This document shows positions 10,753 to 19,992 of a stretch of DNA of 64,000 bases, one piece after another. Source of the DNA: Cellulophaga sp. RHA19 (GTDB lineage Bacteria > Bacteroidota > Bacteroidia > Flavobacteriales > Flavobacteriaceae); the NCBI RefSeq assembly GCF_002813425.1, contig NZ_PHUL01000001.1, positions 1,054,001-1,118,000 of the forward strand, in the 5' to 3' direction. The notes beneath the pieces were generated by a model. It did no database searches. It was not told the DNA's origin and was given only the letters and a program-made list of their open reading frames with translations. The first letter of the stretch is position 1; every line of letters starts with the position of its first letter. A program made the position numbers and the translations under genes.

Positions 10753-12727
10753 CAACAAAGAAATTTTATTGCTAAAAAGGGCGCTAGAAAGACAAAAAAA
10801 AGCCAGGTTACAAGCCGAGAAAATTTTAGAAGTTAAGTCTAAAGAGCTTTTTGATACTGCGTTACACCTTAAGCAAGCAAATAATAAATTAGAAAATTTA
10901 TTAACTGAGACTACATCAGAATTAGATGGTGGTTTTGTTAATATCATAGATCCGTACGTAGTTATGGATCTTAATTTTAATGTTATTAATATGAACAATT
11001 CTGCCCGTGAATTTTTAGGGTATGATAATACCAAGGAGACCATTAACCTACCTAGTTTAGTGCACAAGGATTATATGCAATATACTATAGAGTCTTTTAA
11101 AACTCTAATGCAAATAGGAACGCTAAAAAACTATAGAGCCAAAATTATAGTTAAAGATGGTACGCATAAATGGGTGCAAATAAATACAAGTGTAATATAT
11201 GATAAACAGCTTAAACCTATAGGCGCACAAGGTATTATTAGAGACATTAGCAAAGAAACAGAAATAAAAGAAATGCTTGGTGAGCAAAAAAAACAATTAG
11301 ATATAATTGTAGAGAACTCACCATTAGGAATAGTTTTAACCGTAGACGATGAAATAGTAAAGTGCAATGCTGCATTTAACTATCTTTTGGGGTATCCAGA
11401 AACTGTTACAAATAAATTAAAATTATCAGACATATCTGAGTCAGAGGATGAAGTTACTACAAAAAAATTAGAGTCGGACTTAGCTTCTGGTATCATAGAC
11501 AACTTTTCTACAGTAAAACGTTTTTTTAAAAATAATGGAGCGCAAATTTTAGCAAAAACAAGTATAAGTGCTGTAAAAAATAACCAAGGAAAAGTAGAAT
11601 ATCAAGTTTGTGTAATTGAAGATATTACCAAAGAAAGGCAAGCCGAAGAAAAGATTAAAGCAGAAAAAGAGAAGTACAGAGGCATTATTGCTAATATGAA
11701 CCTTGGAATGGTAGAGGTTACTATAGACAATGAAATACAACTTGTAAATCAGAGTTTTTGTGCTATGAGTGGCTACAGTAAAGATGAGTTAATAGGAGAA
11801 GATGCTGTTGCTATTTTACAAATTAAAAATAGTGCTAAAATTGAAACTAAATCTGAAAATAGATTAAAAGGAATATCAGATTCTTACGAGATAAAAATAA
11901 AGAATAAAAAAGGGGAAACTAGACACTGGCTGGTAAGTGGTGCACCTAATTATAATGAAGAAGGTAAGGTTGTAGGGTCTATTGGGATACACTTAGATAT
12001 TACAGAACAAAAAGAGCTAGAACTACAAAAAGAGCAACTGCTAAAAGAATTAAAAATTAGTAACGACGGCTTACAAGAGTATGCTCATATAGTTTCTCAT
12101 GACCTTAAATCCCCGTTACGGAGTATAAGTGCTTTGGCAACTTGGACGTATGAGGATTATAAAGATGTGTTAGATGAAGCAGGTGTGCAAAACTTAACCT
12201 TAATGCAAGAGAAGGTTGCGTTTATGGATAAGCTAATTCACGGAATTTTAGAGTATTCTACAGCAGGTAGTGCCCAAATGTCTAATGCTAAAGTAGATTT
12301 AAATACTGTTATTACAGACATTACAGAAAGCATTTACATACCCGATCATGTACAGGTAATTGTACCCAAAAAGTTACCGCTATTACAAGCAGATAGTACT
12401 AAAATGCATCAATTGTTTCAGAATATTATAGGTAATGCAGTAGTGCATATTGAAGCAGAAAAAGGTTTAGTACAAGTGCTTTTTGAGGAAGAGCCAGATC
12501 ATTGGCTGTTTTGTATAGAAGATAATGGTGTTGGTATACCTGAAAAATTTCATAAAAAAATCTTTGAGATTTTCCAATCTATAGGAGATAATGAACGTTC
12601 TACAGGTATTGGTTTATCAATAGTTAAAAAAATTGTAGACCGTTACGAGGGTAAAGTATGGGTAGAAAGCGAATTAGGAAAAGGCACTAAATTCTTTTTT
12701 ACACTTAAAAAAAATCTTAATAATTAA
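10745..12727 (+). CDS. PAS-repeat sensor histidine kinase, H-NOX partner
   Basis: The chosen ATG (10745, MDSNKEILLL) gives 660 aa and an 8-base overlap with the H-NOX gene; an earlier ATG at 10706 would overlap by 47 bases. Architecture: an N-terminal coiled coil (about 1-55), three PAS domains (about 60-170, 180-290, 310-425), then HisKA with phospho-acceptor His452 (VSHDLKSPLRS) and HATPase_c (IEDNGVGIP, STGIGLSIVKKI). There are no membrane segments, so it is a soluble kinase. Known H-NOX proteins inhibit their partner kinase when nitric oxide is bound; the same is inferred here. It lies 5 bases before the FIST gene, in the same operon. Confidence 0.93.
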   Translation: MDSNKEILLLKRALERQKKARLQAEKILEVKSKELFDTALHLKQANNKLENLLTETTSELDGGFVNIIDPYVVMDLNFNVINMNNSAREFLGYDNTKETINLPSLVHKDYMQYTIESFKTLMQIGTLKNYRAKIIVKDGTHKWVQINTSVIYDKQLKPIGAQGIIRDISKETEIKEMLGEQKKQLDIIVENSPLGIVLTVDDEIVKCNAAFNYLLGYPETVTNKLKLSDISESEDEVTTKKLESDLASGIIDNFSTVKRFFKNNGAQILAKTSISAVKNNQGKVEYQVCVIEDITKERQAEEKIKAEKEKYRGIIANMNLGMVEVTIDNEIQLVNQSFCAMSGYSKDELIGEDAVAILQIKNSAKIETKSENRLKGISDSYEIKIKNKKGETRHWLVSGAPNYNEEGKVVGSIGIHLDITEQKELELQKEQLLKELKISNDGLQEYAHIVSHDLKSPLRSISALATWTYEDYKDVLDEAGVQNLTLMQEKVAFMDKLIHGILEYSTAGSAQMSNAKVDLNTVITDITESIYIPDHVQVIVPKKLPLLQADSTKMHQLFQNIIGNAVVHIEAEKGLVQVLFEEEPDHWLFCIEDNGVGIPEKFHKKIFEIFQSIGDNERSTGIGLSIVKKIVDRYEGKVWVESELGKGTKFFFTLKKNLNN

Positions 12728-12732
12728 TAGTT

Positions 12733-13866
12733 ATGAAAATAGTACAAGCTAAAAAAGATAAAGGAGCTGATTTTGTTTTTATAACAGATAAAATTAATTT
12801 GGTAGAACCATTAGTCTTGGTTTTTGGGAACAGACTTTTGTTAGAAGATCAAAATCTGTATGCAGAAATTAAAGAAATGTTTCCTGCAGGAAATATTGTT
12901 TTTGGCAGTACTTCAGGTGAAATTTTAGAAGATAAAGTATCAGACAATACAATTGTTTTAACTGCTATAGAGTTTGAGAAATCTTCTTACCTAGTAAAAA
13001 GCAAAAACGTAAAAGAATTTGATAATAACGAGACAGCTTTAGGTTCGCAATTAATATCAGAATTTCCTAAAAAAGGTTTAAAACACGTTTATGTTATTTC
13101 TGAAGGTAGTACTGTTAATGGCAGTGCTTTAATTGAAGGTATAGAAAAAGAAAAACACATATCTATAGGTTTGTCTGGTGGTTTGTGCGGTGATGATGAT
13201 AGGTTTGAGAAAACATTGGCATCTTACAATAGCAACCCTAAAGAAGGAGAAATTGTAGCAGTTGGTTTTTATGGAGATACCTTAGAAGTTACAAGTGCAA
13301 ATTATGGTGGTTGGACCGGTTTTGGTCCAGAGCGTATTATAACAAAATCTAAAGGGAATATTTTATATGAGTTAGATGGTAAACCTGCGTTAGATTTGTA
13401 TAAAAAATATTTAGGAGATAAGGCAAATGAGCTACCTAAATCTGCGCTACTATACCCCTTAAGTGTAAAGACTAGTGAAAATGCACAACCAATTGTACGT
13501 ACAATTTTAAATATTGATGAAGACCAAAATACAATGATTTTGGCTGGTGATGTTCCAGAAGGATCTATAGTACAATTAATGATGTCTACAGTAGATGATA
13601 TTGCAGAAGGCGCAAGTATAGCTGCAAAATATGCAACTAAAAACAGAGAAAAAAGACCAGAATTAGCATTGCTTGTAAGTTGTATTGGACGTAAATTGGT
13701 AATGGACCAAAGAACAGAAGAAGAAGTAGAAGAAGTTTTGGATGTTATTGGTAACCAATCTAAAATTATTGGTTATTATTCTTACGGAGAAATGGCTCCT
13801 TTTGAAGGTGATAATGCCTGTAAACTTCACAACCAAACAATGACATTAACCTTAATAAGCGAATAA
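12733..13866 (+). CDS. FIST-domain signal protein, NosP-type candidate nitric-oxide sensor
   Basis: This 377-aa protein carries the two parts of the FIST fold. The N-terminal half shows VFGNRLLL and FGSTSGEIL. The C-terminal half shows GGWTGFGPERIITKSKGNIL followed by the ELDGKPALDLYKKYLG region, and a final EMAPFEGDNACKLHNQTMTL segment. Some FIST proteins, named NosP, bind haem and sense nitric oxide and are encoded beside their kinase. Here the next gene, overlapping by one base (TAATG), is a histidine kinase of just that type. Haem binding cannot be read with certainty from the sequence; a different small ligand is possible. Confidence 0.88.
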   Translation: MKIVQAKKDKGADFVFITDKINLVEPLVLVFGNRLLLEDQNLYAEIKEMFPAGNIVFGSTSGEILEDKVSDNTIVLTAIEFEKSSYLVKSKNVKEFDNNETALGSQLISEFPKKGLKHVYVISEGSTVNGSALIEGIEKEKHISIGLSGGLCGDDDRFEKTLASYNSNPKEGEIVAVGFYGDTLEVTSANYGGWTGFGPERIITKSKGNILYELDGKPALDLYKKYLGDKANELPKSALLYPLSVKTSENAQPIVRTILNIDEDQNTMILAGDVPEGSIVQLMMSTVDDIAEGASIAAKYATKNREKRPELALLVSCIGRKLVMDQRTEEEVEEVLDVIGNQSKIIGYYSYGEMAPFEGDNACKLHNQTMTLTLISE

Positions 13867-14942
13867 TGCATTCACTCTTAAAAAGACAAATACGCAAAAA
13901 TTTGCCTGATGGGTTAAAGGATAATCCAGATTTAGAAAAGTTCTTTGGAGCTATAGAAAAATCATACGCAGATTATGATGATAAAATAGCAATGATACAG
14001 CGTGCAACCACTATAAGTGCACAAGAATTAAAGGCTGCAAATATAGAGTTAGCGCAAGAAGCACAAGAGCAAAAAAAGACGCTGCAAGCATTAGAACAGG
14101 CGGTAAATAGTCTAAATTTAAATTTAGATAATTCAGAAAATATAGTAACCAGTAATAAAAATATGGTTAGTGCTCAAAAACTGGCAAAACATATTAGCAA
14201 GCAAGCAGAGTATATTGCCCTGGTGACTCAAGAAAAAGATAACTTGGTTAAAGATTTAGAAGAGCAAAATAAATCATTAAACAATTATGCTCATGTAGTA
14301 TCCCATGATTTAAAATCTCCTATGCGTAATATTAATACGCTTATGAGTTGGATTGTTGAAGAAGAAAAACACAAGTTTACAGAAGATAGCTTAAATAACT
14401 GCGATTTAATTTCTCAGAATTTAGTTAAAATGGACAACCTAGTTAGTGGTATTTTAAAGCATGCAACAATTGGGTCTAATGAAGAAACCAAGAGCAATGT
14501 AAATATTTTAGAGCTTTTAAAAAATATTAAAAGTACTATTTACATACCTAAAAATGTTAATGTTATAGTTTCAGAAAATATGCCTATGCTTTTTTTAGAT
14601 AAGTATAGATTAGAGCAATTATTTATGAACCTACTAACAAATGCGGTTAAAGCAACAGAGCATAAAGATAAAGGTGTTGTTAGTGTTGCTTTTGAGGAAG
14701 ATCCTAACTATTGGAAGTTTATAGTAAAGGATAATGGTAAAGGAATACCAGCAAAATACCAAGACAAAATTTTTGAAATGTTTAAAAAGTTAGATAATGA
14801 TATAGAATCTAACGGAATTGGATTAGCATTAGTAGAAAAAATTGTAACTTTCTATGGAGGTAAAATTTGGTTAGAATCAAAAGAAGGAGAAGGAACAATA
14901 TTTTATTTTACGATTAAAAAAAACCACAATGGAGCAGCCTAA
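13866..14942 (+). CDS. Soluble histidine kinase paired with the FIST/NosP-type sensor
   Basis: This 358-aa kinase has no transmembrane or PAS region. The N-terminal 120 residues (LLKRQIRKNL, AIEKSYADYDDK, TTISAQELKAAN) form the helical and coiled-coil segment seen in kinases that sit next to FIST genes. HisKA follows with His147 (VSHDLKSPMRNI), then HATPase_c (FMNLLTNAVKA, VKDNGKGIP, SNGIGLALVEKI). It overlaps the FIST gene by one base and the HPt gene by 14 bases, so translation is probably coupled. Its HisKA and ATPase regions resemble those of the kinase at 10745, suggesting that both may feed the same phosphorelay. Confidence 0.92.
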   Translation: MHSLLKRQIRKNLPDGLKDNPDLEKFFGAIEKSYADYDDKIAMIQRATTISAQELKAANIELAQEAQEQKKTLQALEQAVNSLNLNLDNSENIVTSNKNMVSAQKLAKHISKQAEYIALVTQEKDNLVKDLEEQNKSLNNYAHVVSHDLKSPMRNINTLMSWIVEEEKHKFTEDSLNNCDLISQNLVKMDNLVSGILKHATIGSNEETKSNVNILELLKNIKSTIYIPKNVNVIVSENMPMLFLDKYRLEQLFMNLLTNAVKATEHKDKGVVSVAFEEDPNYWKFIVKDNGKGIPAKYQDKIFEMFKKLDNDIESNGIGLALVEKIVTFYGGKIWLESKEGEGTIFYFTIKKNHNGAA

Positions 14943-15246
14943 CCTAAATTATGTACACAAATTAGCAGATGGTAATACAAGTTTTTTAAATGAATTTGTA
15001 AAAATTATAAAAGACGAGTTCCCTGATGAAAAACAAACGTATACAACAGCGGTAGAGGCAAAAGACAATAAAGCATCTGCAGAAATAGTACATAAATTAA
15101 AACATAAATTTAATATACTAGGATTAGAAAAAGCATATGCACTGGCTGTAACTTATGAGGAGCAGCTATTAAAAGGAACGTATGATTTACATATAGAATT
15201 TAAGCTAATATTAGACAAAATAACTAGCTATTTAAAAACCATTTAA
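14929..15246 (+). CDS. HPt histidine phosphotransfer protein
   Basis: This 105-aa HPt protein has phospho-acceptor His55 in EIVHKLKHKFNILGLE, matching the HPt pattern of His, a downstream Lys and a Gly in the second helix. It would accept phosphate from a receiver and pass it to another receiver. Because no hybrid kinase is visible, the lone receiver at 9730 could be the intermediate carrier, or the HPt protein could be phosphorylated by a receiver elsewhere in the genome. It overlaps the second kinase by 14 bases and sits 3 bases before the LytTR regulator. Confidence 0.88.
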   Translation: MEQPNLNYVHKLADGNTSFLNEFVKIIKDEFPDEKQTYTTAVEAKDNKASAEIVHKLKHKFNILGLEKAYALAVTYEEQLLKGTYDLHIEFKLILDKITSYLKTI

Positions 15247-15249
15247 ACT

Positions 15250-15969
15250 ATGAGATGTATTATAGTAGACGACGAGGCAACAGCTAGGTTAATTGTTGCA
15301 CAACTTTGCTCTAACGTAAAAGAGTTAGAGGTTGTAGACGCTTTTGGAGGAGCTATGGAGGCCATAAAATTTTTAAATCAGAATACAGTAGATGTTATTT
15401 TTTTAGATATACATATGCCTGGATTTAGTGGGTTTGATTTTGTGCAAACATTAAAAAATCCGCCAAAAATAGTATTAACTACTTCAGATACAAATTTTGC
15501 TATAGAGGCATATGAATATGAAGCTATTGTAGATTATTTGGTTAAACCAGTTACTCAAGATCGCTTTAATAAATCTATATTAAAAGTTAAAGCTGCGCTT
15601 GCACAAAAACCAAAAGAAGAGGTATCTACGCCAGAGACTTCAGCAGGCTCAGATCTTGGTGAAGAATTATATATAAATATAGACAGGCGTTTAATTAAAA
15701 TTAAATTTAACGATATACAGCTTATTGAAGCTAAAGGAGACTATATAGAAGTAAAAACAATAAAAGAGACTTATAGGGTGCGTAATACCTTAAAAAAGGT
15801 AAAGGATAAACTGCCTGAAAAATTGTTTTTGCAAATACACAGGTCTTACATTATAAATTTTACTAAAATTATAGATATTGAAGATAACAGTGTACTTATA
15901 GAAAAAAATGTAGTGCCAATTAGCAGATCTAACAGACCAGAATTAATGAGAAGGCTAAATTTATTGTAA
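15250..15969 (+). CDS. LytTR-family response regulator
   Basis: This 239-aa regulator has an N-terminal receiver (Asp7/Asp8, phospho-acceptor Asp53 in FLDIHMPG, Lys in VDYLVKP). A linker of about 20 residues follows, then a C-terminal LytTR DNA-binding domain (about 138-235; IDRRLIKIKFNDIQLIEAKG, LFLQIHRSYIINF). LytTR proteins such as AlgR and AgrA bind direct repeats about 21 bp apart, upstream of the promoters they activate. It ends the H-NOX/NosP operon and is the best candidate to bind the phased boxes at 9618, 18213, 20045 and 27409. A terminator follows at once. Confidence 0.93.
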   Translation: MRCIIVDDEATARLIVAQLCSNVKELEVVDAFGGAMEAIKFLNQNTVDVIFLDIHMPGFSGFDFVQTLKNPPKIVLTTSDTNFAIEAYEYEAIVDYLVKPVTQDRFNKSILKVKAALAQKPKEEVSTPETSAGSDLGEELYINIDRRLIKIKFNDIQLIEAKGDYIEVKTIKETYRVRNTLKKVKDKLPEKLFLQIHRSYIINFTKIIDIEDNSVLIEKNVVPISRSNRPELMRRLNLL

Positions 15970-15999
15970 GCCACTATTTTCTATTAAAAAACAAGTTTA

Positions 16000-16027
16000 T
16001 GCCTTAACAGTAGTTAAGGCATTTTTT
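16000..16027. terminator. Bidirectional terminator between the LytTR gene and the TPR/barrel gene
   Basis: An 8- to 9-bp stem (GCCTTAAC with GTTAAGGC, 16001-16020) has T-rich sequence on the plus side and A-rich sequence on the other. It lies between convergent genes and its 3' flank reaches the stop codon of the minus-strand gene at 16026. Confidence 0.75.
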
Positions 16028-18098
16028 ATTTTATCTGATATTTTTTCTTCAATTTATTTAAAAATAATGGTTGTTTAGTTAGGTAGTATTTTAGTTTAAT
16101 ACCAACTTCAGTAAACTCAAAACCAGCAGCAGTAGCAGATGCTATGTTACTATATTTGCCATATACATCACCAATAAATCGGTCTGAAAACTGATGAGTA
16201 AAACCAGCTTCAGCTCTAAAAAGTGAACTGGCATCTTGTTCTTCTACATATTGTAAGCCTGTAGCGGCACTAGCAAAATAATTTGTTTTTTCATTTATTT
16301 TACCTCTAACATCACCAAAAAGTTCAACAGCTTTGTACTTTTCTGGACTAAAGTATATTAATGGCAATTGGTCTTTAAAAGTTATATACTGGTAATTAAG
16401 TCCAAACTTTAAAGCAGGTTTACGTAAAACATTATAATATAAAGATGTAAAAAGTAGGTTTCTTTCATTATCATCTGTCTGCTTAGTGTGTATAAGTTGG
16501 CTATACCAACCTAAATTAAAATTAGTACTAAGGTTATAAATTAAGCTGTAATGGTTCATTACAATTTCTCTTTCTATAAGTTCAGCATTAAAGTTTTGTA
16601 CTTCTCTTTGGTAGCCTAAATCTAAGTTTAAAAAAGACAAAGGTTTCATTTGTAATTTAGCCTGTAAAATAGGCTGAGTGTATGATGTATTAGAGAATCT
16701 AGAGTTGTTAAGCCCTATAGAGGTTAATAAATTAGTTTGAGGCATTAACTTATACTCAATATCTGCTTGAGCAACATGAGCATTTGCTTTGTTATTAGTA
16801 GTTGTGTTTTCTGTTGTTCTATATTGATAGGATACCGTTGTTTTGAATTTAGTAGATAAAGGAACCATAACTGCAGTTCTAAAAGAAACAGCTGTATTGT
16901 CTCCATTATCAAACGTGTAGCTAACTTGTTGTTCTGCAAAAGGCGTGTAATTTTTATTTAATTTTTTTATTAAGCCTGATGCGTCTTTCTGTTTAGGAAA
17001 AATATCTAAAGTTTTATATGTAGTAACATATGCAGGCACAATTTTATCAGAAGCAAAAAGTGCATTTGCTTTTCCCAAATTACCATCAAAAGACAAGCTG
17101 TCATTTACTAATATTTTATTATAGTTAGTAATACTAGTTTTAAATTTAGCAGTGTACATACCTAATGTAGCTTTTAGTGCCATAACCCAATTACGGTTTG
17201 GGTATTTTTCTTCTAAAGCGTTAATTTCTTGTTTTGCAGACACAAATTTTCTATTCCATATTAATGCCTGCACGTAGCGTTCTGTGCTTTTTTCTATAAG
17301 CTCTTTATCTTTTAGGTCTACTGCCTTCTCTTTAGCTTTTATTGCTGTTTGTAATGCTATTTTATCTTTTTCACCAATATGTTCTGCCAAAGCAACGCCA
17401 TTTAATGCAGTAACAGAGTCTTTTGGTGTTTTAGCGTATTGGTAATATGTTTTTTTAGCTTTATCAACATTTTTAGTAATTAAATAAATGTTAGCTAAGT
17501 TTAGCAAAGCATCTTTATCATCTGTAAAATCGGTAAGAATTTCTTTTAAAAGACTTTCTCCTTTTTTATAATTTTGATTATTAACGTAATAATTAGCGTA
17601 ACCTAGCTTTATATATTTTCTAGATACCTTAGCACCATTATTCTTTGGATCTACTTCTATGGCTTTATTAACCCACTTTAAAGCATCTTTATACTCTTTT
17701 AAATTACTTAGTGTGTTTGCATACCCTAAAATTGCGGCAAAATTACTAGGGTTATTAGCAACCAAATCTGCATATAGTGGTTTTGCCTCTTTAAATTGGT
17801 TTGCCCATAAAAAAGATTCGTTGTAATTTATTTGTACTTCAAAATCATTTGGATGTTTTTTTAAAAGATTAGCAAAAATAGTATTAGCCTTTTCAGGGTT
17901 TCCGCTTAGGCCTACAGCTCTACCATAACATAATTGTACAGTTTTGTTGTTAGGGTAGGTTTTACTTAGTGGTTCAAAAAAATCTTTAGCATCTTTAAAT
18001 TCTCCATTTTCTAGCATTTTAAAACCAGGTGAAAAATCTTCTTGGGCTACAGCTGTAACAGTCAAAAAAAGCAAAAAAAGCAGTGTAAATTTTTTCAT
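16026..18098 (-). CDS. TPR protein with C-terminal YaiO-like outer-membrane beta-barrel
   Basis: The start at MKKFTLLFLLFL (18098) gives a signal peptide and 690 aa; the longer ORF from 18143 adds residues with no signal function. Residues about 20-390 are tandem TPR units (for example NPSNFAAILGYANTLSNLKE, DALLNLANIYLITKNVDKAK). Residues about 400-690 are alternating aromatic beta-strands typical of a YaiO-type outer-membrane barrel. The combination of periplasmic TPRs and a porin resembles in layout the exopolysaccharide export proteins PelB and PgaA, though sequence homology is not claimed. It is divergent from the STAS-flippase pair, and promoter B lies in the shared intergenic region. 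Confidence 0.82.
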   Translation of the reverse strand: MKKFTLLFLLFLTVTAVAQEDFSPGFKMLENGEFKDAKDFFEPLSKTYPNNKTVQLCYGRAVGLSGNPEKANTIFANLLKKHPNDFEVQINYNESFLWANQFKEAKPLYADLVANNPSNFAAILGYANTLSNLKEYKDALKWVNKAIEVDPKNNGAKVSRKYIKLGYANYYVNNQNYKKGESLLKEILTDFTDDKDALLNLANIYLITKNVDKAKKTYYQYAKTPKDSVTALNGVALAEHIGEKDKIALQTAIKAKEKAVDLKDKELIEKSTERYVQALIWNRKFVSAKQEINALEEKYPNRNWVMALKATLGMYTAKFKTSITNYNKILVNDSLSFDGNLGKANALFASDKIVPAYVTTYKTLDIFPKQKDASGLIKKLNKNYTPFAEQQVSYTFDNGDNTAVSFRTAVMVPLSTKFKTTVSYQYRTTENTTTNNKANAHVAQADIEYKLMPQTNLLTSIGLNNSRFSNTSYTQPILQAKLQMKPLSFLNLDLGYQREVQNFNAELIEREIVMNHYSLIYNLSTNFNLGWYSQLIHTKQTDDNERNLLFTSLYYNVLRKPALKFGLNYQYITFKDQLPLIYFSPEKYKAVELFGDVRGKINEKTNYFASAATGLQYVEEQDASSLFRAEAGFTHQFSDRFIGDVYGKYSNIASATAAGFEFTEVGIKLKYYLTKQPLFLNKLKKKYQIK

Positions 18099-18212
18099 TA
18101 TTAGAGTGGTAGGGTTAGTACTACAGAAAGATAACGAATACATTCTTTATTTATTAGCTATTTATAATTTATTTAAGAGATAGATGCAATTTTACTTTAA
18201 AGATTAAAACTT

Positions 18213-18283
18213 ACCATTCGTCTACAGAAAACAGTTAACCGTCTACAGTCGCTAATTTTTTCTTTTTTGTTCATAGATATTTG
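18213..18283 (+). promoter_or_regulatory. Promoter B: two phased LytTR-like boxes plus a -7-like element
   Basis: The perfect box ACCATTCGTCTACAG starts at 18213. A second copy, GTTAACCGTCTACAG (18234), follows after exactly 21 bp and is identical over its last eight bases. A GATATTTG element (one mismatch to TAnnTTTG) starts at 18276, 63 bp after the first box. No -33 TTTG is seen. The orientation is towards the STAS gene at 18325; the region is also the upstream region of the divergent TPR/barrel gene. Confidence 0.78.
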
Positions 18284-18324
18284 CTACAACAAATAATATA
18301 AACTTAACCTAAAAAACAAATATT

Positions 18325-18627
18325 ATGGCATTACTTATAAATCAGAACAACAATTTTATTGAAGTAAAAGGGAATCTTAATTCTCAGAATATGAAATCAT
18401 TAAAGAGCCATATAGATTATTATTTAAAAAATAATGAAAAAGTAACTTTGTCTTTAGACCGCTTAAATAACATAATGTATTCTAGCGCTAAACAATTAGA
18501 GCAACTTTATATTAAGGTTGCTAAAAACAACAAGGTTTTAACAATTGTAGGTCAAGAAAACAAGGATATTGCATCTATTATGGCTATGTCTAACACATCT
18601 TATATTTTTAGCAATGACCGCGTTTAG
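18325..18627 (+). CDS. STAS-like (anti-anti-sigma type) single-domain protein
   Basis: This 100-aa protein has the alternating strand-helix pattern of a STAS domain (LINQNNNFIEVKGNLNSQNM, KVTLSLDRLNNIMYSSAKQL, NKVLTIVGQENKDI). The Ser-Ser of MYSSAKQL sits where anti-anti-sigma proteins carry their phosphorylated Ser. No anti-sigma kinase gene is visible nearby. It is first after promoter B and overlaps the flippase gene by 14 bases. This suggests it acts on the polysaccharide machinery itself, perhaps as a phospho-switch, rather than on a sigma factor. The family assignment is from pattern only. Confidence 0.65.
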   Translation: MALLINQNNNFIEVKGNLNSQNMKSLKSHIDYYLKNNEKVTLSLDRLNNIMYSSAKQLEQLYIKVAKNNKVLTIVGQENKDIASIMAMSNTSYIFSNDRV

Positions 18628-19849
18628 TTTTGTAAATAAAAAAATTACTCCAGAACAAATATTTATGACAAGTGTGCTTGTTGTAAATGGGGGTAACTAC
18701 CTGTATAACCTAATTTTAGGACGTATGTTGGGGCCTGCAGCATTTGCAGATGCAGCATTACTAATAACATTATTATTAGTACTTTCTTTTGTAGGAATGA
18801 CTTTTCAATTGGTGACAACTAAATTCAATATTATATTTTCAGGAAACCAATGGTCTGCCTTTGAAAATTACATGAAGAAGTATGCCGTTATTTTTGGAGT
18901 TACAATTGGAGCTTTATTATTCTTATTTGCAGAAAACTTGCATCAGTTATTTAATACAGAATCTTCAACAATGTTTAGGGTTTTTGCAATTGGTATTCCG
19001 CTTTACTTTATAATGTCTATTAAAAGAGGAAAGTTTCAGGGAAAACAAGATTATACAAACCTATCTGTAACATACCAGTCAGAAATGTGGAGCAGATTAT
19101 TAATAACATTGGTGTTATTGTTATTGGTTCCTATGAATCCGGCTTTTTTAGTTGCTGTAGGTATTGTTATTTCGTTTGTTTTTGGGCTTATGCCTGTAAA
19201 GTTTAAAAAAATATCATTTGCAGCATCAAAGGTTTTAACACCTGCAAATAAAAAGAAAGTAACCACATTTATTTTATTAACGGCTGGTTATGAGCTTACG
19301 CAAATTATTATAAACAATAGCGATGTGCTTTTAGTAAAACATTATTTTAATTCCTTAGACGCTGGTCTTTATGCTTCTTTAGCATTAATAGGTAGAGTGG
19401 TTTATTTTGTAGCTTGGATGTTTGTAATGTTATTATTGCCTGCAGTAATAGAAAAAAGAAAAGAAGGTAAACGTACAGCACCAATTTTATTTAAATATGT
19501 TGGTTATATAAGCTTACTATCTTTAGTTATAGTTGCAGGTTGTTACTTTTTTCCAGAAACAATAATTTCTTTAATGTTTGGAGATGCTTATGTAGCAATG
19601 TCATCATTACTATGGCAGTATGCTTTAGCAACATCACTTTTTGCAATCTCTAACATTTTTGCATACTATTTTTTATCTCTAGACTATTATGTTCCTGTTA
19701 TACTATCTGGTGTATTGGGATTGTCACAAATAGTATTAATAATATTTTTTCATAGCAGTTTAGCTATGGTAGTACAATTACAAATTATAGTAATGTTAGC
19801 GTTGCTTTTTGCACAACTACTTTACTTTTCATCAAAAAGAAATATATAA
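18614..19849 (+). CDS. Polysaccharide flippase-like membrane protein (Wzx/PelG type)
   Basis: This 411-aa protein starts at MTAFSFVNKK (18614); the longer ORF from 18569 lies mostly inside the STAS gene. Hydrophobicity suggests about 12 membrane helices, as in MOP-superfamily flippases. The start NGGNYLYNLILGRMLGP (helix 1) is characteristic of Wzx and PST transporters. It would move lipid-linked sugar units or export a growing glycan across the inner membrane. It is translationally coupled to the STAS gene (14-base overlap) and followed by a terminator. Confidence 0.85.
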   Translation: MTAFSFVNKKITPEQIFMTSVLVVNGGNYLYNLILGRMLGPAAFADAALLITLLLVLSFVGMTFQLVTTKFNIIFSGNQWSAFENYMKKYAVIFGVTIGALLFLFAENLHQLFNTESSTMFRVFAIGIPLYFIMSIKRGKFQGKQDYTNLSVTYQSEMWSRLLITLVLLLLVPMNPAFLVAVGIVISFVFGLMPVKFKKISFAASKVLTPANKKKVTTFILLTAGYELTQIIINNSDVLLVKHYFNSLDAGLYASLALIGRVVYFVAWMFVMLLLPAVIEKRKEGKRTAPILFKYVGYISLLSLVIVAGCYFFPETIISLMFGDAYVAMSSLLWQYALATSLFAISNIFAYYFLSLDYYVPVILSGVLGLSQIVLIIFFHSSLAMVVQLQIIVMLALLFAQLLYFSSKRNI

Positions 19850-19887
19850 GACCTACTTATAATTTGGTTAGCTTCCCCCGATAAAAT

Positions 19888-19925
19888 GCTTGGAACTTTT
19901 TTTATAAAGTTTCAGGCTTTTTTGT
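19888..19925 (+). terminator. Terminator after the flippase gene
   Basis: A 12-bp stem with G-T pairs (19888-19899 with 19906-19917) is followed by a T-run. It separates the STAS-flippase unit from promoter C. The rest of the 307-base gap (19850-20156) holds only the operator boxes and the -7 element of promoter C. Confidence 0.75.
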
Positions 19926-19992
19926 TTTGTAGACAGACTACAATAAAATACAGAAAAAGCTTATTTTTCACTTATTTCCTTTTTTAACAATT

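Noticed and set aside
12733..13866. FIST protein as a c-di-GMP enzyme
   Set aside because: No GGDEF, EAL or HD-GYP motif exists in it or anywhere else I read in the window.
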